From the NCBI RefSeq assembly GCF_003987255.1, contig NZ_PIQC01000010.1, positions 1-64,000 of the forward strand: a DNA stretch of 64,000 nucleotides. The letters are read 5' to 3'. Of this stretch, positions 53,806-63,071 are shown one piece after another. The notes under the pieces are model-generated. The model was not told where the DNA came from and ran no database searches. It was given only the letters and a program-made list of their open reading frames with translations. The position numbers and the translations under genes were made by a program. Position 1 is the stretch's first letter. Each line of letters begins with the position of its first letter. This DNA comes from Idiomarina ramblicola. GTDB taxonomy: Bacteria; Pseudomonadota; Gammaproteobacteria; Enterobacterales; Alteromonadaceae.

Positions 53806-54618
53806 ATGTCACACAGCAAATTTGACATTATACCTGCTGCCAGCTTTTCTAATATTGGGTTAGAAATGATTCCGCCATTTCCAAGCCTCTCCAGTTGGGT
53901 TCAGTGCTTGTGGGTTAATAATGACTTAAAAAACAGTTCGCGCCATGTTGAAGAAAAACTCTATCCCGATGCTGGGTCCAGTTTAACTTTTGAAATACGT
54001 AATACTCGGATCAATGCACGTTATTTTCACCATACTCGAGTCGTTACTCACCGTTGGGATATATCAACAAGGTACATTAGCGTACGATTCCGCCCGGGAG
54101 GCGCGAAAGCACTGCTGGGGCTGGATATCGATGATTCGCAGAACATCGAAATAGATTTATTCGACACACCCGTTTCTCAACAACTCAGTTTACAGCCATT
54201 AATGGACATGCTGCTTACTCTCTCGGCAGACCAGCAAGTACAGGCGGTACAAAACTGGTTACTGACGCTGAGTTATCGTGCTCAAGAACCGAATCGTAAG
54301 TGGTCGACTTTATTGGCTCATGCGTCTGCTGATTTAATACCGCCTCAGCAACTGGCGTTACAGAATGGATTTAGTCGACGCACACTGGAAAGGCAATTGC
54401 GCAAATACTTAGGTTTTACACCAAATCAGCTGCACGGCTTTGCTCAAATTCGAGCCGCCCGACAATATTTGATTTTGACACCAGACAGTCTCAGCGACAT
54501 TGCTCTTGCCTGTGGCTACTTCGATCAAGCGCACTTTACGAATGCTTTCCGTGAGCAAACCCTGGAAACGCCACTGCAATACCGCCAAAGAAAAATGTCG
54601 CAAATCTCCAATCGATAG
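53806..54618 (+). CDS. AraC family transcriptional regulator
   Basis: This 270-residue soluble regulator has an N-terminal sensor domain of the DUF6597 type (PSLSSWVQCLWVNNDL, KLYPDAGSSLTFEI, YISVRFRPGGAKALLGLD) and a C-terminal AraC domain (LIPPQQLALQNGFSRRTLERQLRKYLGFTPNQLHGFAQIRAARQYL, DIALACGYFDQAHFTNAFREQTLETPLQYRQ). It is followed at 47 bases by an AhpD-like gene and a YrhK-like gene on the same strand, which it may regulate. Confidence 0.92.
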   Translation: MSHSKFDIIPAASFSNIGLEMIPPFPSLSSWVQCLWVNNDLKNSSRHVEEKLYPDAGSSLTFEIRNTRINARYFHHTRVVTHRWDISTRYISVRFRPGGAKALLGLDIDDSQNIEIDLFDTPVSQQLSLQPLMDMLLTLSADQQVQAVQNWLLTLSYRAQEPNRKWSTLLAHASADLIPPQQLALQNGFSRRTLERQLRKYLGFTPNQLHGFAQIRAARQYLILTPDSLSDIALACGYFDQAHFTNAFREQTLETPLQYRQRKMSQISNR

Positions 54619-54665
54619 CTAGCGAATGTTCCTAAAGTATCCTGAGTTAATCTTTGGAGGACATT

Positions 54666-55118
54666 ATGCAACACCGAATTTCACAATCTTCACTTTATAA
54701 ACAATGCCCGCGCCTGGTGACTCATTTAACCGCGTTAGGCGATGTACCGGAATCAGTAAATCTGTCCCCGCAACTTCTGCACCTCGTCAGACTGCGCGCA
54801 TCACAACTAAACCACTGTGGCTTTTGTCAGAAAATGCATGCCGATGAAGCCCGAGCTGATGGTGAACTTCAGTCAAGGCTAGATGTGCTTCCGGCATGGA
54901 GGGAATTATCGTGTTTTACCGCAGAAGAGCGGGCTGCGTTGGCATGGACCGAAGCACTAACGCTAATCAACCAAGTAGAAATCACAGATGCTGTCTTTCA
55001 GTCGGCACTAGACGCTTTTGGAGAAAGTGGGTTAATTGAATTGACCACGGTCATAGTACAGATAAATAGCTGGAATCGTATTGCGGTAAGTTTCCGTTTC
55101 CAACCCGACATAAAGTAA
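54666..55118 (+). CDS. Carboxymuconolactone decarboxylase/AhpD-like protein
   Basis: The start at MQHRISQSSLYKQ follows GGAGG at 5 bases. The 150-residue protein carries the alkylhydroperoxidase-D signature CxxCxxxH: Cys51, Cys54 and His58 in NHCGFCQKMHADEAR. LVRLRASQLN and ERAALAWTEALTLIN are the other conserved blocks. Such small proteins act as antioxidants or decarboxylases; the intact CxxC favours the redox role. Its stop overlaps the start of the following YrhK-like gene. Confidence 0.92.
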   Translation: MQHRISQSSLYKQCPRLVTHLTALGDVPESVNLSPQLLHLVRLRASQLNHCGFCQKMHADEARADGELQSRLDVLPAWRELSCFTAEERAALAWTEALTLINQVEITDAVFQSALDAFGESGLIELTTVIVQINSWNRIAVSFRFQPDIK

Positions 55119-55315
55119 TGGGTCGTAGTATGAAAGCAACTTTCTTACAGCGCCTTCAAAAAAACACGTTAGGGGTATTAGCTAGCTTGTCGTTCTTTTT
55201 TGGAAGTATGCTCTTTCTACCCACTTTCGCGAGCTATGCAACAGTAGGTGTTTGGCTCTTCATGACCGGATCAGCCTTGATGTTTATCGATATTATTCGC
55301 CCGCTAAATGATTAG
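55118..55315 (+). CDS. YrhK-like small membrane protein
   Basis: This 65-residue protein has two transmembrane helices separated by a short loop (LGVLASLSFFFGSMLFLPT and ATVGVWLFMTGSALMFIDI). The arrangement NTLGVLASLSFFFGSMLFLP, then GVWLFMTGSALMFIDIIRP, fits the YrhK domain. The ATG overlaps the AhpD-like stop (TAATG), so translation is coupled. Its function is unknown. Confidence 0.75.
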   Translation: MGRSMKATFLQRLQKNTLGVLASLSFFFGSMLFLPTFASYATVGVWLFMTGSALMFIDIIRPLND

Positions 55316-55421
55316 TGGGTGAATAGCTATCCGCCTAGCGCTCTTCTTTAGAGCCAAATAAACTTTCCCCTAAACAATAATTTCCCCTTTACCTCCACCA
55401 CTCATCTCGCTTATGCTAAAT

Positions 55422-55445
55422 GGCCGTTTAGACGTCTAAACGGCT
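55422..55445. promoter_or_regulatory. MetJ-type operator (three tandem met boxes)
   Basis: Positions 55423-55444 form a perfect 22-bp palindrome centred on AGACGTCT (55430-55437), the exact MetJ consensus. The flanking 8-mers GGCCGTTT and AAACGGCT match 5 and 6 of 8 consensus bases in tandem register. It lies 27 bases before the start of a TonB-dependent receptor gene, next to a TATGCT -10-like sequence, so binding would block the promoter. Confidence 0.72.
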
Positions 55446-55471
55446 TATTTGTTCATTTTGTGAGGTATTTA

Positions 55472-58084
55472 ATGAAATCAAAGTTCTTTACGTTATCAAC
55501 TGTTGCCGCTGGGCTTATCGCTGCATCGGCATCCCCAGCTCTGTTAGCCAATGATGCTAGCTCCGAGTTGGAACGCATTAGTGTTACGGGTTCCTACATT
55601 AAACGGGCCCAGAATGAAGACGCCACACCGTTGCAAATTATTGATGCCAGCGACATATCGGCCAGCGGTGAAATTACGCTGACAGACTTGCTGCGTGACT
55701 TAACGGTGAATACCGGTAACAGTTACGACGAGCAATACACCAGCAGCTTTTCGGCGGGGTCGGCGTCGGTTGGCTTACGCGGCTTAAGCCCGAAAAATAC
55801 GCTAATTCTGGTGAATGGTCAGCGGGTCTCTAACTACGGTTTTGCGCTGGGCACTCAGGACACCTTCGTTGACTTAAACGCGTTACCTTTAGGCGCGGTA
55901 GAGCGAATAGAGGTACTGAAAGACGGCGCTTCCGCAGTATATGGCTCGGACGCTATTGCCGGGGTTATCAACATTATTTTGCGCAACAACGTACAAAGCA
56001 CTCAGTTCCGCGCGGGTGTCGGCGGTGCCAGCGAAGGTTCGTTAACGCAATACAGCGCGGGCGTTATCAGTGGGTTAGGCGACGTAGCAGACGACGGCTA
56101 TAACCTGACATTCAGCTACGATTATCTGACCCGCGAGCGCTTAAACGCCGATGACCGCGACTTTACCCGTTCCGGAGACTTTCGCGACAAGCCCGGCGGG
56201 CGCTTGGCCGGCTGGTCGTCTCAGGGCGGTAATTATTTAAGTGATCCGCAAAACCCTCAGGCTTTTGAGAACTGCCCGGGCCTGTCTGAAAAAAGAGACC
56301 GAAGCGATTTCACCCCTGGGGCAGACGGGCAGGTGTGTGCCTTTAACGCTCAGCCATACAATACGCTGCAGCCGGAAGTTGAGCGACATCAGTTCTCACT
56401 ACAGGGCACTTTGCAGCTTACCGACGACATACAGGCGTATAGTGACTTTCTGTACAGCAATAACCGTTCAAGCCATGTGTTTGGCGCACCGCTAAGCGTC
56501 GGTGCCGGGCTGCGGGCTTACAATCAGGAAACCGGCAGTTTAGTCGATATTCCGGTTGAATTACCTGTGGGGCATCCAGACAACCCGGGCTCAGAGCCTT
56601 TACCTTTTGAATACACGTTTTTTGACGTGGGCGAGCGCGTAAAAGCCAATAAACAGGACTTTCATCGCTTTCTGGCCGGCGTAAATTACCGCGGCTTAGA
56701 CTGGGACTGGTCGGTCAATGTGCTGAACTCACAAAGCCGCCAGCGCGAGTACGTTGATAACTTTATAAACCGTTACACTTTTGAAAATGTGCTGGCCAAC
56801 GGCGAGTATGACTTTTTTAACGGCAATAACGACGCAGAAACCATTGAGGCATTGCGCATTGATACGCGTCGTCCGGGCTTTTACGAGTTAAACAGTATTA
56901 ACGCCAATGCCAGCACCATTTTAAAAGAGCTGGATAACGGGCCGCTAAGCGTTGCCTTTGGGGTCGACTGGCGTGAAGAAGAAATGGATGCGGGAACTTC
57001 GCCGGAAGTGTTATCGGGTACCGAGCTGCGCCCGGCAATCAACCTGGTTAAAGGAAAGCGACAAGTTGCCGCAGGCTTTGTTGAGCTAGACGTTCCTGTT
57101 GTCGAGAACCTGAACGTAAACCTGGCCGGCCGTTATGACCATTATGATGATTTTGGTTCAGCCTGGTCACCTAAAGTGGCGTTCCACTATGTCTTAGGCG
57201 ACGACTGGTTGCTGCGCGGTTCTTGGTCACGCGGCTTTCGTGCGCCATCGCTTCCGGAAATCGCTGAAAGCAATACCATCAGTTATGGCTCAGTTATTGA
57301 CCCGAACGACCCCATTGATCCGGGCGTGCGTCGCGGTTTTACGCAAGTGCGTACGGGTAACTCTGAGCTTGATGCCGAACGCTCAACCAACCTCAATGCC
57401 GGTATTATCTGGTCTCCGAAAAAAGGTGCCAGTATTGCTGTCGATGTATTCGAAATTGAACAGGACGACATTATTGCGCCCGATAACGCACAGTTTATTG
57501 TCAATAATGAGGAACTGTACGCTGATCGCATTCAGCGCGACGACGCCGGGCGACTGCAAATTATCAGCAACCAGTACCGCAACCAGGGCACCCGCTCTAC
57601 CCGCGGTTTTGATATTGATGCGAACTATCAGGTGCAGTTAAGCAACTCGACGCTTCAGCTTCAAAGCACATGGTCACGGCTGTTGGAATATGAGCAAGCA
57701 CTGGTGGCGGGTCAGGAACCCACTGACGGTGCTGGCGGTAATATTCTCGGGGCCTTGCCTAAGTGGAAAGGAAATAGCCAACTGCGCTGGCTTGTTAGCG
57801 ACTGGCAATGGGGTGTCAGCCTCAACTACACCAGTAGCTATGAGCAGCAGGTGGCCACGCAAAGCAGCAACCCGGGTTTAGATGAAAAGGTCGACAGCTA
57901 CTGGCAGGTTGATTCGCAACTGGTTTATCAGGGTTTTGGTGACACTCAGCTGACCCTGAATATCAGTAATCTGTTCGACGAGCAGCCGCCGTTTGATCCG
58001 GCTGGCGGAGCCTACGGATACGATATGACCCAGTATAATCTGCGCGGTCGTACAGCTAACCTATCCATTGTTCATAACTTTTAA
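55472..58084 (+). CDS. TonB-dependent receptor, probably MetJ-regulated
   Basis: The start at MKSKFFTLSTVAAG follows TGAGG, giving 870 residues. A signal peptide (cleavage near LLAND) is followed by a plug domain (LERISVTGSYIKR, ASVGLRGLSPKNTLILVNGQRVSNYGF, VERIEVLKDGASAVYGSDAIAGVINIIL) and a large barrel ending TANLSIVHNF. The LERISVTGS segment is the probable TonB box. This GSYIKR-type subfamily is common in Alteromonadales and often lacks a siderophore signature. The strong MetJ operator upstream suggests uptake of methionine, a peptide or a cobalamin-like compound, but that is inference. A terminator follows. Confidence 0.92.
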   Translation: MKSKFFTLSTVAAGLIAASASPALLANDASSELERISVTGSYIKRAQNEDATPLQIIDASDISASGEITLTDLLRDLTVNTGNSYDEQYTSSFSAGSASVGLRGLSPKNTLILVNGQRVSNYGFALGTQDTFVDLNALPLGAVERIEVLKDGASAVYGSDAIAGVINIILRNNVQSTQFRAGVGGASEGSLTQYSAGVISGLGDVADDGYNLTFSYDYLTRERLNADDRDFTRSGDFRDKPGGRLAGWSSQGGNYLSDPQNPQAFENCPGLSEKRDRSDFTPGADGQVCAFNAQPYNTLQPEVERHQFSLQGTLQLTDDIQAYSDFLYSNNRSSHVFGAPLSVGAGLRAYNQETGSLVDIPVELPVGHPDNPGSEPLPFEYTFFDVGERVKANKQDFHRFLAGVNYRGLDWDWSVNVLNSQSRQREYVDNFINRYTFENVLANGEYDFFNGNNDAETIEALRIDTRRPGFYELNSINANASTILKELDNGPLSVAFGVDWREEEMDAGTSPEVLSGTELRPAINLVKGKRQVAAGFVELDVPVVENLNVNLAGRYDHYDDFGSAWSPKVAFHYVLGDDWLLRGSWSRGFRAPSLPEIAESNTISYGSVIDPNDPIDPGVRRGFTQVRTGNSELDAERSTNLNAGIIWSPKKGASIAVDVFEIEQDDIIAPDNAQFIVNNEELYADRIQRDDAGRLQIISNQYRNQGTRSTRGFDIDANYQVQLSNSTLQLQSTWSRLLEYEQALVAGQEPTDGAGGNILGALPKWKGNSQLRWLVSDWQWGVSLNYTSSYEQQVATQSSNPGLDEKVDSYWQVDSQLVYQGFGDTQLTLNISNLFDEQPPFDPAGGAYGYDMTQYNLRGRTANLSIVHNF

Positions 58085-58096
58085 CTGACCAAGACA

Positions 58097-58131
58097 ACAG
58101 GGCCTGGAAATTTTTAACAGGCCCTGTTTTG
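58097..58131 (+). terminator. Intrinsic terminator after the TonB-dependent receptor
   Basis: ACAGGGCCTG and CAGGCCCTGT form a perfect 10-bp stem with an 11-base loop, followed by TTTGT, 13 bases after the receptor stop codon. Confidence 0.88.
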
Positions 58132-58200
58132 TAAACGAGTGATCTAAAACCCTCTATTACGCTATAGTACAAGGAGTTTTAATTAAGGAGTATTGCGCTT

Positions 58201-59229
58201 ATGAGAAAATGGATCTGGATAGTTGCGACAGGAGTTTCCGCTATAGCGGTTAATGTCCAGGCGCAAGAACTCTCAAATATGCAGCAATGTCTGCTGGATA
58301 AAATGAACAACACAGACACCGACACCACTATTGCCGATGTCCGGGCTCAGTGCCAGGAAGAGCTGCGGTCCGCTCCAGAAGATGACGACATTGTCGATGT
58401 CGATGCCGTTGAAGAGCCTGGCGCATTAACCAACCGCATGAAAAGCGAGCAGGTGACTCAGTTTGACCCTTATGTATTAACGCCGCACCGCCGCAACTAT
58501 CTGCTACCGGTAGTGACCAGTAATAATCTCAACCGACTGCAGTATGCCGATGTTCAGGGCTATGAAAAAAATCTTGAAGATTATGAAGCTAAAATTCAGT
58601 TTAGTATTAAGGTGCCCTTTAATAAAGAGAGCTTATTGTTCGAGGACGACCAACTGTTCTTTGGGTTAACGGTTCAGTCCTGGTGGCAGGTGTATTCTGA
58701 TAACATTTCTAAGCCATTCCGCGAAACCAATTACATGCCTGAGTTTTTCTACGCGACCTCAACCGGTTGGCATCCTTTTGGCACCAACACCGCTTTAGTT
58801 TTCGGTTTAGAACACTTATCTAACGGGCGTAGCCAGCCGCTATCACGCAGCTGGAACCGTGGTTATATGCAGTTTGTTGTGGAAAAAGGCCGTTTCGTCT
58901 TCTCGCTGAAACCCTGGCTCCGTCTGCAGGAAGATCGGAAAACCGACCCTATGCAGTCCAGTGGCGATGACAACCCTAATATTACCGACTATGTCGGTGA
59001 CTACGAATTTACCACGGCTTATAACGATGGTGACTTCGAGTACACGTTAAAGCTTCGTCACGCCATTGATACCGGCAGAGGATCCGCCGAACTCAACTGG
59101 ACCTTCCCAATTGGCGGTAAATTTATAGGCTACACCTCAATATTTACCGGTTACGGAGAGAGCCTGATTGATTACAACCACAAACAGACTCGCTTCGGTA
59201 TCGGCATAGCCTTAAACAACATTTTATAA
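58201..59229 (+). CDS. pldA: Outer-membrane phospholipase A
   Basis: This 342-residue outer-membrane enzyme hydrolyses misplaced phospholipids in the outer leaflet. After a signal peptide (cleavage near VQAQE) comes an acidic ~75-residue N-terminal region, then a 12-strand beta barrel. The catalytic triad spacing of E. coli OMPLA is preserved: His205 and Ser207 in LEHLSNGRS and Asn219 in SRSWNRGY (H-x-S, then 11 residues, N). The C-terminal RFGIGIALNNIL suits a barrel end. It is longer than E. coli PldA because of the acidic region. Monocistronic, convergent with the following receptor gene. Confidence 0.95.
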   Translation: MRKWIWIVATGVSAIAVNVQAQELSNMQQCLLDKMNNTDTDTTIADVRAQCQEELRSAPEDDDIVDVDAVEEPGALTNRMKSEQVTQFDPYVLTPHRRNYLLPVVTSNNLNRLQYADVQGYEKNLEDYEAKIQFSIKVPFNKESLLFEDDQLFFGLTVQSWWQVYSDNISKPFRETNYMPEFFYATSTGWHPFGTNTALVFGLEHLSNGRSQPLSRSWNRGYMQFVVEKGRFVFSLKPWLRLQEDRKTDPMQSSGDDNPNITDYVGDYEFTTAYNDGDFEYTLKLRHAIDTGRGSAELNWTFPIGGKFIGYTSIFTGYGESLIDYNHKQTRFGIGIALNNIL

Positions 59230-59233
59230 GGCG

Positions 59234-61243
59234 TTAAAAGCTGTAAGCGGCTGACAACCATAAGCGTCGGCCGTCTTCAACATAGCCGTACTCTTCCACA
59301 CCTATGTCCTTGTCCATTAGGTTGTAGACCCCCGCGGCCAGCTTCAGGTCACGCGTGACAAAGTAGTTCACACCAAAGTCAGCCAGTGTATAGGAAGGAG
59401 CTACCAACGCATCCTGCGACGGTCCGGTGGTCGGCTGACTTTCTTCTCCACGGTAATGCACCCGCAACCAACTGTTCCAGCGCTTGCTGGGCTGCCAGTT
59501 TAACGAAGTTTGCACCAGATGCTTAGGTAACTGGTTCAGCGGCTCACCGGCGTACTCACCGGACTTTTGCTCTGAATCGGTGTAGGTATAGTTACCTTTT
59601 AGTGACCATTCCCGGCTGAAATAAGTGCTTAAAGTCATTTCAACTCCGCGAGTAATAGCTTCGTCGATATTTATCCGGGTGGTCGGCATTGAACCAAACT
59701 GGTTAGGGCCAGCATCACAAATGCTTGCCGGGCAGTCTACGCGCGTAATTTTGTCATCAAACTGATTATAAAATACGGTGACCGAGCTAGAGGTGCGACG
59801 ACCCCAGTCTGTGTATAACCCCAACTCGTAATTAGTGGAGGTTTCCGCTTCTAAATCCGGGTTACCGTAAACGTTTCCGCCACGGCTGACTTGCCCCCAG
59901 TCCGGCGTGGTTTCACGCAAGCTTGGCGCGCGAAAACCGGTTGAAACGCCACCTTTTACGGTGGTGGCACGGCTTAAGGTGTAAACACCGTAAACGCGCG
60001 GGCTTAAATGCCCACCAAACACATCGTCGTCATCGTAGCGCACACCGGTTGTCAGGCTGAATTTGTCAAATAGTGGCCAGGCCGTTTCGGCAAAGGCCGA
60101 CCACTGAGACCCTTCAATGCGGGTACGATCACTTATCTGGTTACTGGTTAAATCTTCCAGCTCTTCTTTTTGGTACGCCAGCCCAAGATTCATGGTGTTT
60201 TCGTCCAGCAGGGGCACGTTCCAGTGACTCTGAAAATCGGTATTGGTGATGGTCATTAACCGTGCCTTGTTTTCGTATTCATCACGCTTTAGGTAACTGC
60301 GGGCACCCACCACGCCCCATTGGCCATTATGAGCAATAGACACACTGTTACTGTCGTATTCAGTCGTTGATGACTCTGGACATCCACGGCGCCCACACTC
60401 TTCGCCGGGCGCAAGCGGCTCTACCGTTTTACCTAAAGACGCGTCGATGCTTTGCGTCGCGGTACCCACTTCAAACAAAATTTCATGGTCACGGTTTGGC
60501 GTGTAAGCCAATTTTAAATCCGCATCCTCTGCGGTTTTGTCTCTATAACCTGACACAATTTCGTCTTCGAGACGTCGGGTATAGCCTGCCGACAACTGAA
60601 TACCCAGCGTATCTTTAATCAGCGAACCCGACGTAAATAGGTTGGTCTGATAACTGTTTCCGGACTCTGAGCGTTCCTGCAACGTGCCGTCGACACGAAT
60701 TTCTGAGCGCCATTCTTCCGGCGTTTTGCGGGTGATAATATTAATAACGCCGCCGATAGCATCGGAGCCATACAGTGATGACATGGGTCCACGAATGACC
60801 TCAATGCGGTCTATTGCGGCCAGTGGCGGTGTCCAGGCACCTTCGACACCCGGTCCATCGCTGTTTGGCCGGGTTTCACGGGAGCTTTGCCGCTGGCCGT
60901 CCACCAAAATCAACGTGTAATCACTGCCCATACCACGCAAGCTGATGTCCTGACGGTCACCGCCTCCGGTCACGATAACGCCCGGGGCGTCTGTCATTGC
61001 GTCGGTGAGATCTTTGTAGAAACGCTGCGAGAGGTCATCTTTATCAATAACAGAAATGGAGGCCGGCGCTTCTTTTAAATGCTGCGCAACACCCGAGGCC
61101 GTAACCACCATTGTTTCCATGTCTTTGTGCTTGTGATGCTTCCGTTTTGACTGCTCTTGTTCCTGAGCCTGAGCAACGCCTACCGCTGACGTTACAGTTA
61201 ATGCCAAAACGCTCAATGTTATGCCGCTGATCCTGCGATTCAT
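59234..61243 (-). CDS. TonB-dependent siderophore receptor (FepA/IrgA-like)
   Basis: This 669-residue outer-membrane receptor has a signal peptide ending VAQAQ, an unusual basic His/Lys stretch (KRKHHKHKD), the TonB box ETMVVTAS, a plug (QDISLRGMGSDYTLILVDGQRQSSRETRPNSDGPGVEG, IDRIEVIRGPMSSLYGSDAIGGVINIITRK) and a barrel ending LWLSAAYSF. Two cysteine pairs (ECGRRGCPES and DCPASICDAG) in predicted extracellular loops and the RPNSDGPG motif are typical of catecholate receptors such as FepA, IrgA and Cir. A Fur-like site lies upstream, divergent from a LysR gene. Confidence 0.92.
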   Translation of the reverse strand: MNRRISGITLSVLALTVTSAVGVAQAQEQEQSKRKHHKHKDMETMVVTASGVAQHLKEAPASISVIDKDDLSQRFYKDLTDAMTDAPGVIVTGGGDRQDISLRGMGSDYTLILVDGQRQSSRETRPNSDGPGVEGAWTPPLAAIDRIEVIRGPMSSLYGSDAIGGVINIITRKTPEEWRSEIRVDGTLQERSESGNSYQTNLFTSGSLIKDTLGIQLSAGYTRRLEDEIVSGYRDKTAEDADLKLAYTPNRDHEILFEVGTATQSIDASLGKTVEPLAPGEECGRRGCPESSTTEYDSNSVSIAHNGQWGVVGARSYLKRDEYENKARLMTITNTDFQSHWNVPLLDENTMNLGLAYQKEELEDLTSNQISDRTRIEGSQWSAFAETAWPLFDKFSLTTGVRYDDDDVFGGHLSPRVYGVYTLSRATTVKGGVSTGFRAPSLRETTPDWGQVSRGGNVYGNPDLEAETSTNYELGLYTDWGRRTSSSVTVFYNQFDDKITRVDCPASICDAGPNQFGSMPTTRINIDEAITRGVEMTLSTYFSREWSLKGNYTYTDSEQKSGEYAGEPLNQLPKHLVQTSLNWQPSKRWNSWLRVHYRGEESQPTTGPSQDALVAPSYTLADFGVNYFVTRDLKLAAGVYNLMDKDIGVEEYGYVEDGRRLWLSAAYSF

Positions 61244-61264
61244 ATCCGTCCCCTAATGAAATTA

Positions 61265-61283
61265 TTAAATGCGAATTATTTTC
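61265..61283. promoter_or_regulatory. Fur-box-like site
   Basis: Read on the minus strand, GAAAATAATTCGCATTTAA matches 11 of 19 bases of the Fur consensus, 22 bases upstream of the siderophore-receptor start. This position suits iron repression of the receptor gene. Confidence 0.55.
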
Positions 61284-61357
61284 ATTGGCAATTTTAACTG
61301 GTAGTATGAAATCAGCAATTGCAAAAATATTGAAAGCTCTTTTAGCAGGACTTAAAC

Positions 61358-62215
61358 ATGAATCCGAAAATGATTCGCTCACTAAAAGCTTTTACCCGTA
61401 CGGTAGAGCTCAATAGCATGAGCGCGGCGGCACACGAACTGCACATGACAGTGTCAGCCATTAGCCAACAACTGCAGCGATTAGAAAACGACAACGGCGT
61501 TTCGCTTTTTCACCGCAATACACGTTCACTCTCACTCACAGAAGCCGGTCAGGTGTTTTATCAATCCTGTCTGGATATGTTGGCTATTACGTCAAAGAAT
61601 CAGGAAAGGTGGGATCAATTAACCAAGCAGCCGCAAGGCGAAATTAAAATTATTGCGCCGGTTGGCTTTGGTGGTGGTTTGTTAAGCGAGCCGTTGAAGC
61701 AACTGCAACAAGAATTTTCTAATGTTTGCTTTCAACTTCACATGACGGACGAACCTGTGGACTTAATTACGGCGGGAGCGGACCTTGCCATTCGCATTGG
61801 TCCACTAGCCAATTCAACCTTATACGCAAGACATTTGGCCGACTGGCACCTGGTCCCTTGTATTGCTGCTGAGCATCCTGCGGCCAGCAGCTCAATTAAA
61901 ACAATAGAGGAGTTGCCTGAAGACTGCTTTATTGGACACATCCCCAGTTTACCAGCACGCAATTTCCCGAAGCCTAAAGTTCTGCTAAATAATATGCAAA
62001 CCGTCGTTCAGTTAACTCTCGACGGTGTTGGGTTCGGGTTGCTTCCTGAACCAGAGGTGAAACATTACATTGAAAGTGGTCGCTTACTTCGTTTATTGCC
62101 AGACTGGGAAGGCAGTCCGTACAGTGTCCATGCGGTATTACCCATTAAAGATAATGTACCGGCGAAAACTGAACGGACTATTGAAGTGTTAAGCCATTTC
62201 TTTCATCGACTGTAA
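61358..62215 (+). CDS. LysR family transcriptional regulator
   Basis: This 285-residue regulator has an N-terminal helix-turn-helix (SLKAFTRTVELNSMSAAAHELHMTVSAISQQLQRLENDNGVSLFHRNTRSLSLTEAGQVFYQSC) of the CrgA/DsdC-like LysR group and an effector domain (EIKIIAPVGFGGGLLSEPL, LAIRIGPLANSTLYARHL). It is divergent from the siderophore-type receptor and convergent with an NAD(P)-binding protein gene that overlaps its 3' end by 27 bases. Its target is probably one of these neighbours. Confidence 0.92.
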   Translation: MNPKMIRSLKAFTRTVELNSMSAAAHELHMTVSAISQQLQRLENDNGVSLFHRNTRSLSLTEAGQVFYQSCLDMLAITSKNQERWDQLTKQPQGEIKIIAPVGFGGGLLSEPLKQLQQEFSNVCFQLHMTDEPVDLITAGADLAIRIGPLANSTLYARHLADWHLVPCIAAEHPAASSSIKTIEELPEDCFIGHIPSLPARNFPKPKVLLNNMQTVVQLTLDGVGFGLLPEPEVKHYIESGRLLRLLPDWEGSPYSVHAVLPIKDNVPAKTERTIEVLSHFFHRL

Positions 62216-62848
62216 AGAATGTTCTACTTCACTCTCGCCTGCCATTAAATCAAAAGCTCTCATCTCAGTGCCGCTTTCATCCAGGCAGCGGCGTAGAACA
62301 CTGGCAACATCCTCGCGCGGAATAGAACCCGGCGCCAGCGATTCACCCACCACCACTTTACCAGTTGCTTCTTCGTCGGTTAATGCACCCGGGCGGACAA
62401 TGGTCCAGTTGAGACCTGTGCGCATCAACTCGCGATCAGCATAGTGTTTGGCTGCATAATAGGGGAGTAAGGCATCAGCCCAGTTATCCCGGTTATTCGA
62501 CTGCCAGGCACTGACCATGACAAAGCGCTTAACTCCGGCCGCTTCTGCGGCTTCCATGGTTTTTACCGCGCCGTCTAAGTCAACCAACAAGGTTTTGTCG
62601 TCACCAGAATTTCCGCCAGAACCCGCGGTAAAGACCACGGCATCAAAACCATTAAGCAATTCCTGCCACTGCGACACTGGCCCTTCTAAATCACCTAACT
62701 TGGCAGTAACACCTTGCTCCTGTAATGCTTTTTGCTGCGCTTCTTTACGCACCACCGCTATTACTTCGTGTGTTTTTGCCTGCTGCATTTGTTCAACCAA
62801 ATGCTGACCAATTTTTCCATTCGCACCAATTACAGCTACTTTCATCAT
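62189..62848 (-). CDS. NAD(P)-binding SDR-like protein (YwnB/atypical SDR)
   Basis: This 219-residue atypical SDR has the Rossmann loop VAVIGANGKIGQHLVEQM, AVVFTAGSGGNSGDDKTLLVDLDGAVKTMEAAEAAGVKRFVMVSAWQSNNR and the YYAAKHYADRELMRTGLNWTIVRPGALTDE block of the SDR_a5/YwnB group. These bind NADP and act as reductases or as redox or transcription sensors; the substrate is unknown. Two adjacent Met codons are possible starts; a GGAGGTGG-like site precedes them. It ends inside the convergent LysR gene. Confidence 0.9.
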   Translation of the reverse strand: MMKVAVIGANGKIGQHLVEQMQQAKTHEVIAVVRKEAQQKALQEQGVTAKLGDLEGPVSQWQELLNGFDAVVFTAGSGGNSGDDKTLLVDLDGAVKTMEAAEAAGVKRFVMVSAWQSNNRDNWADALLPYYAAKHYADRELMRTGLNWTIVRPGALTDEEATGKVVVGESLAPGSIPREDVASVLRRCLDESGTEMRAFDLMAGESEVEHSLQSMKEMA

Positions 62849-62948
62849 CCACCTCCATGAGTTTTACTCTGCCTGATTCTACGTAATTCTGCCTGAATTT
62901 AGATCGCTACTTTACTCACATTTACACGCATCAAAAGGCCTGGAGGCA

Positions 62949-62975
62949 ATATGACAGGCAACTGTCATATGACAG
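62949..62975. promoter_or_regulatory. Palindromic operator upstream of the membrane/XRE pair
   Basis: ATATGACAG and CTGTCATAT are exact inverse complements with a 4-base spacer (62949-62970), immediately followed by another TGACAG half (62970-62975). It lies about 100 bases before the pair of genes that encode a small membrane protein and a tethered HTH regulator, fitting an autoregulatory operator. Confidence 0.6.
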
Positions 62976-63071
62976 ACTCAAAACTGACGTCACGGTATTT
63001 TTCTGACACTGATAGCTTTATTCAGCACACGAACGGTGTAATCTTTACAATAAATGAAAAGGACAAAACTT

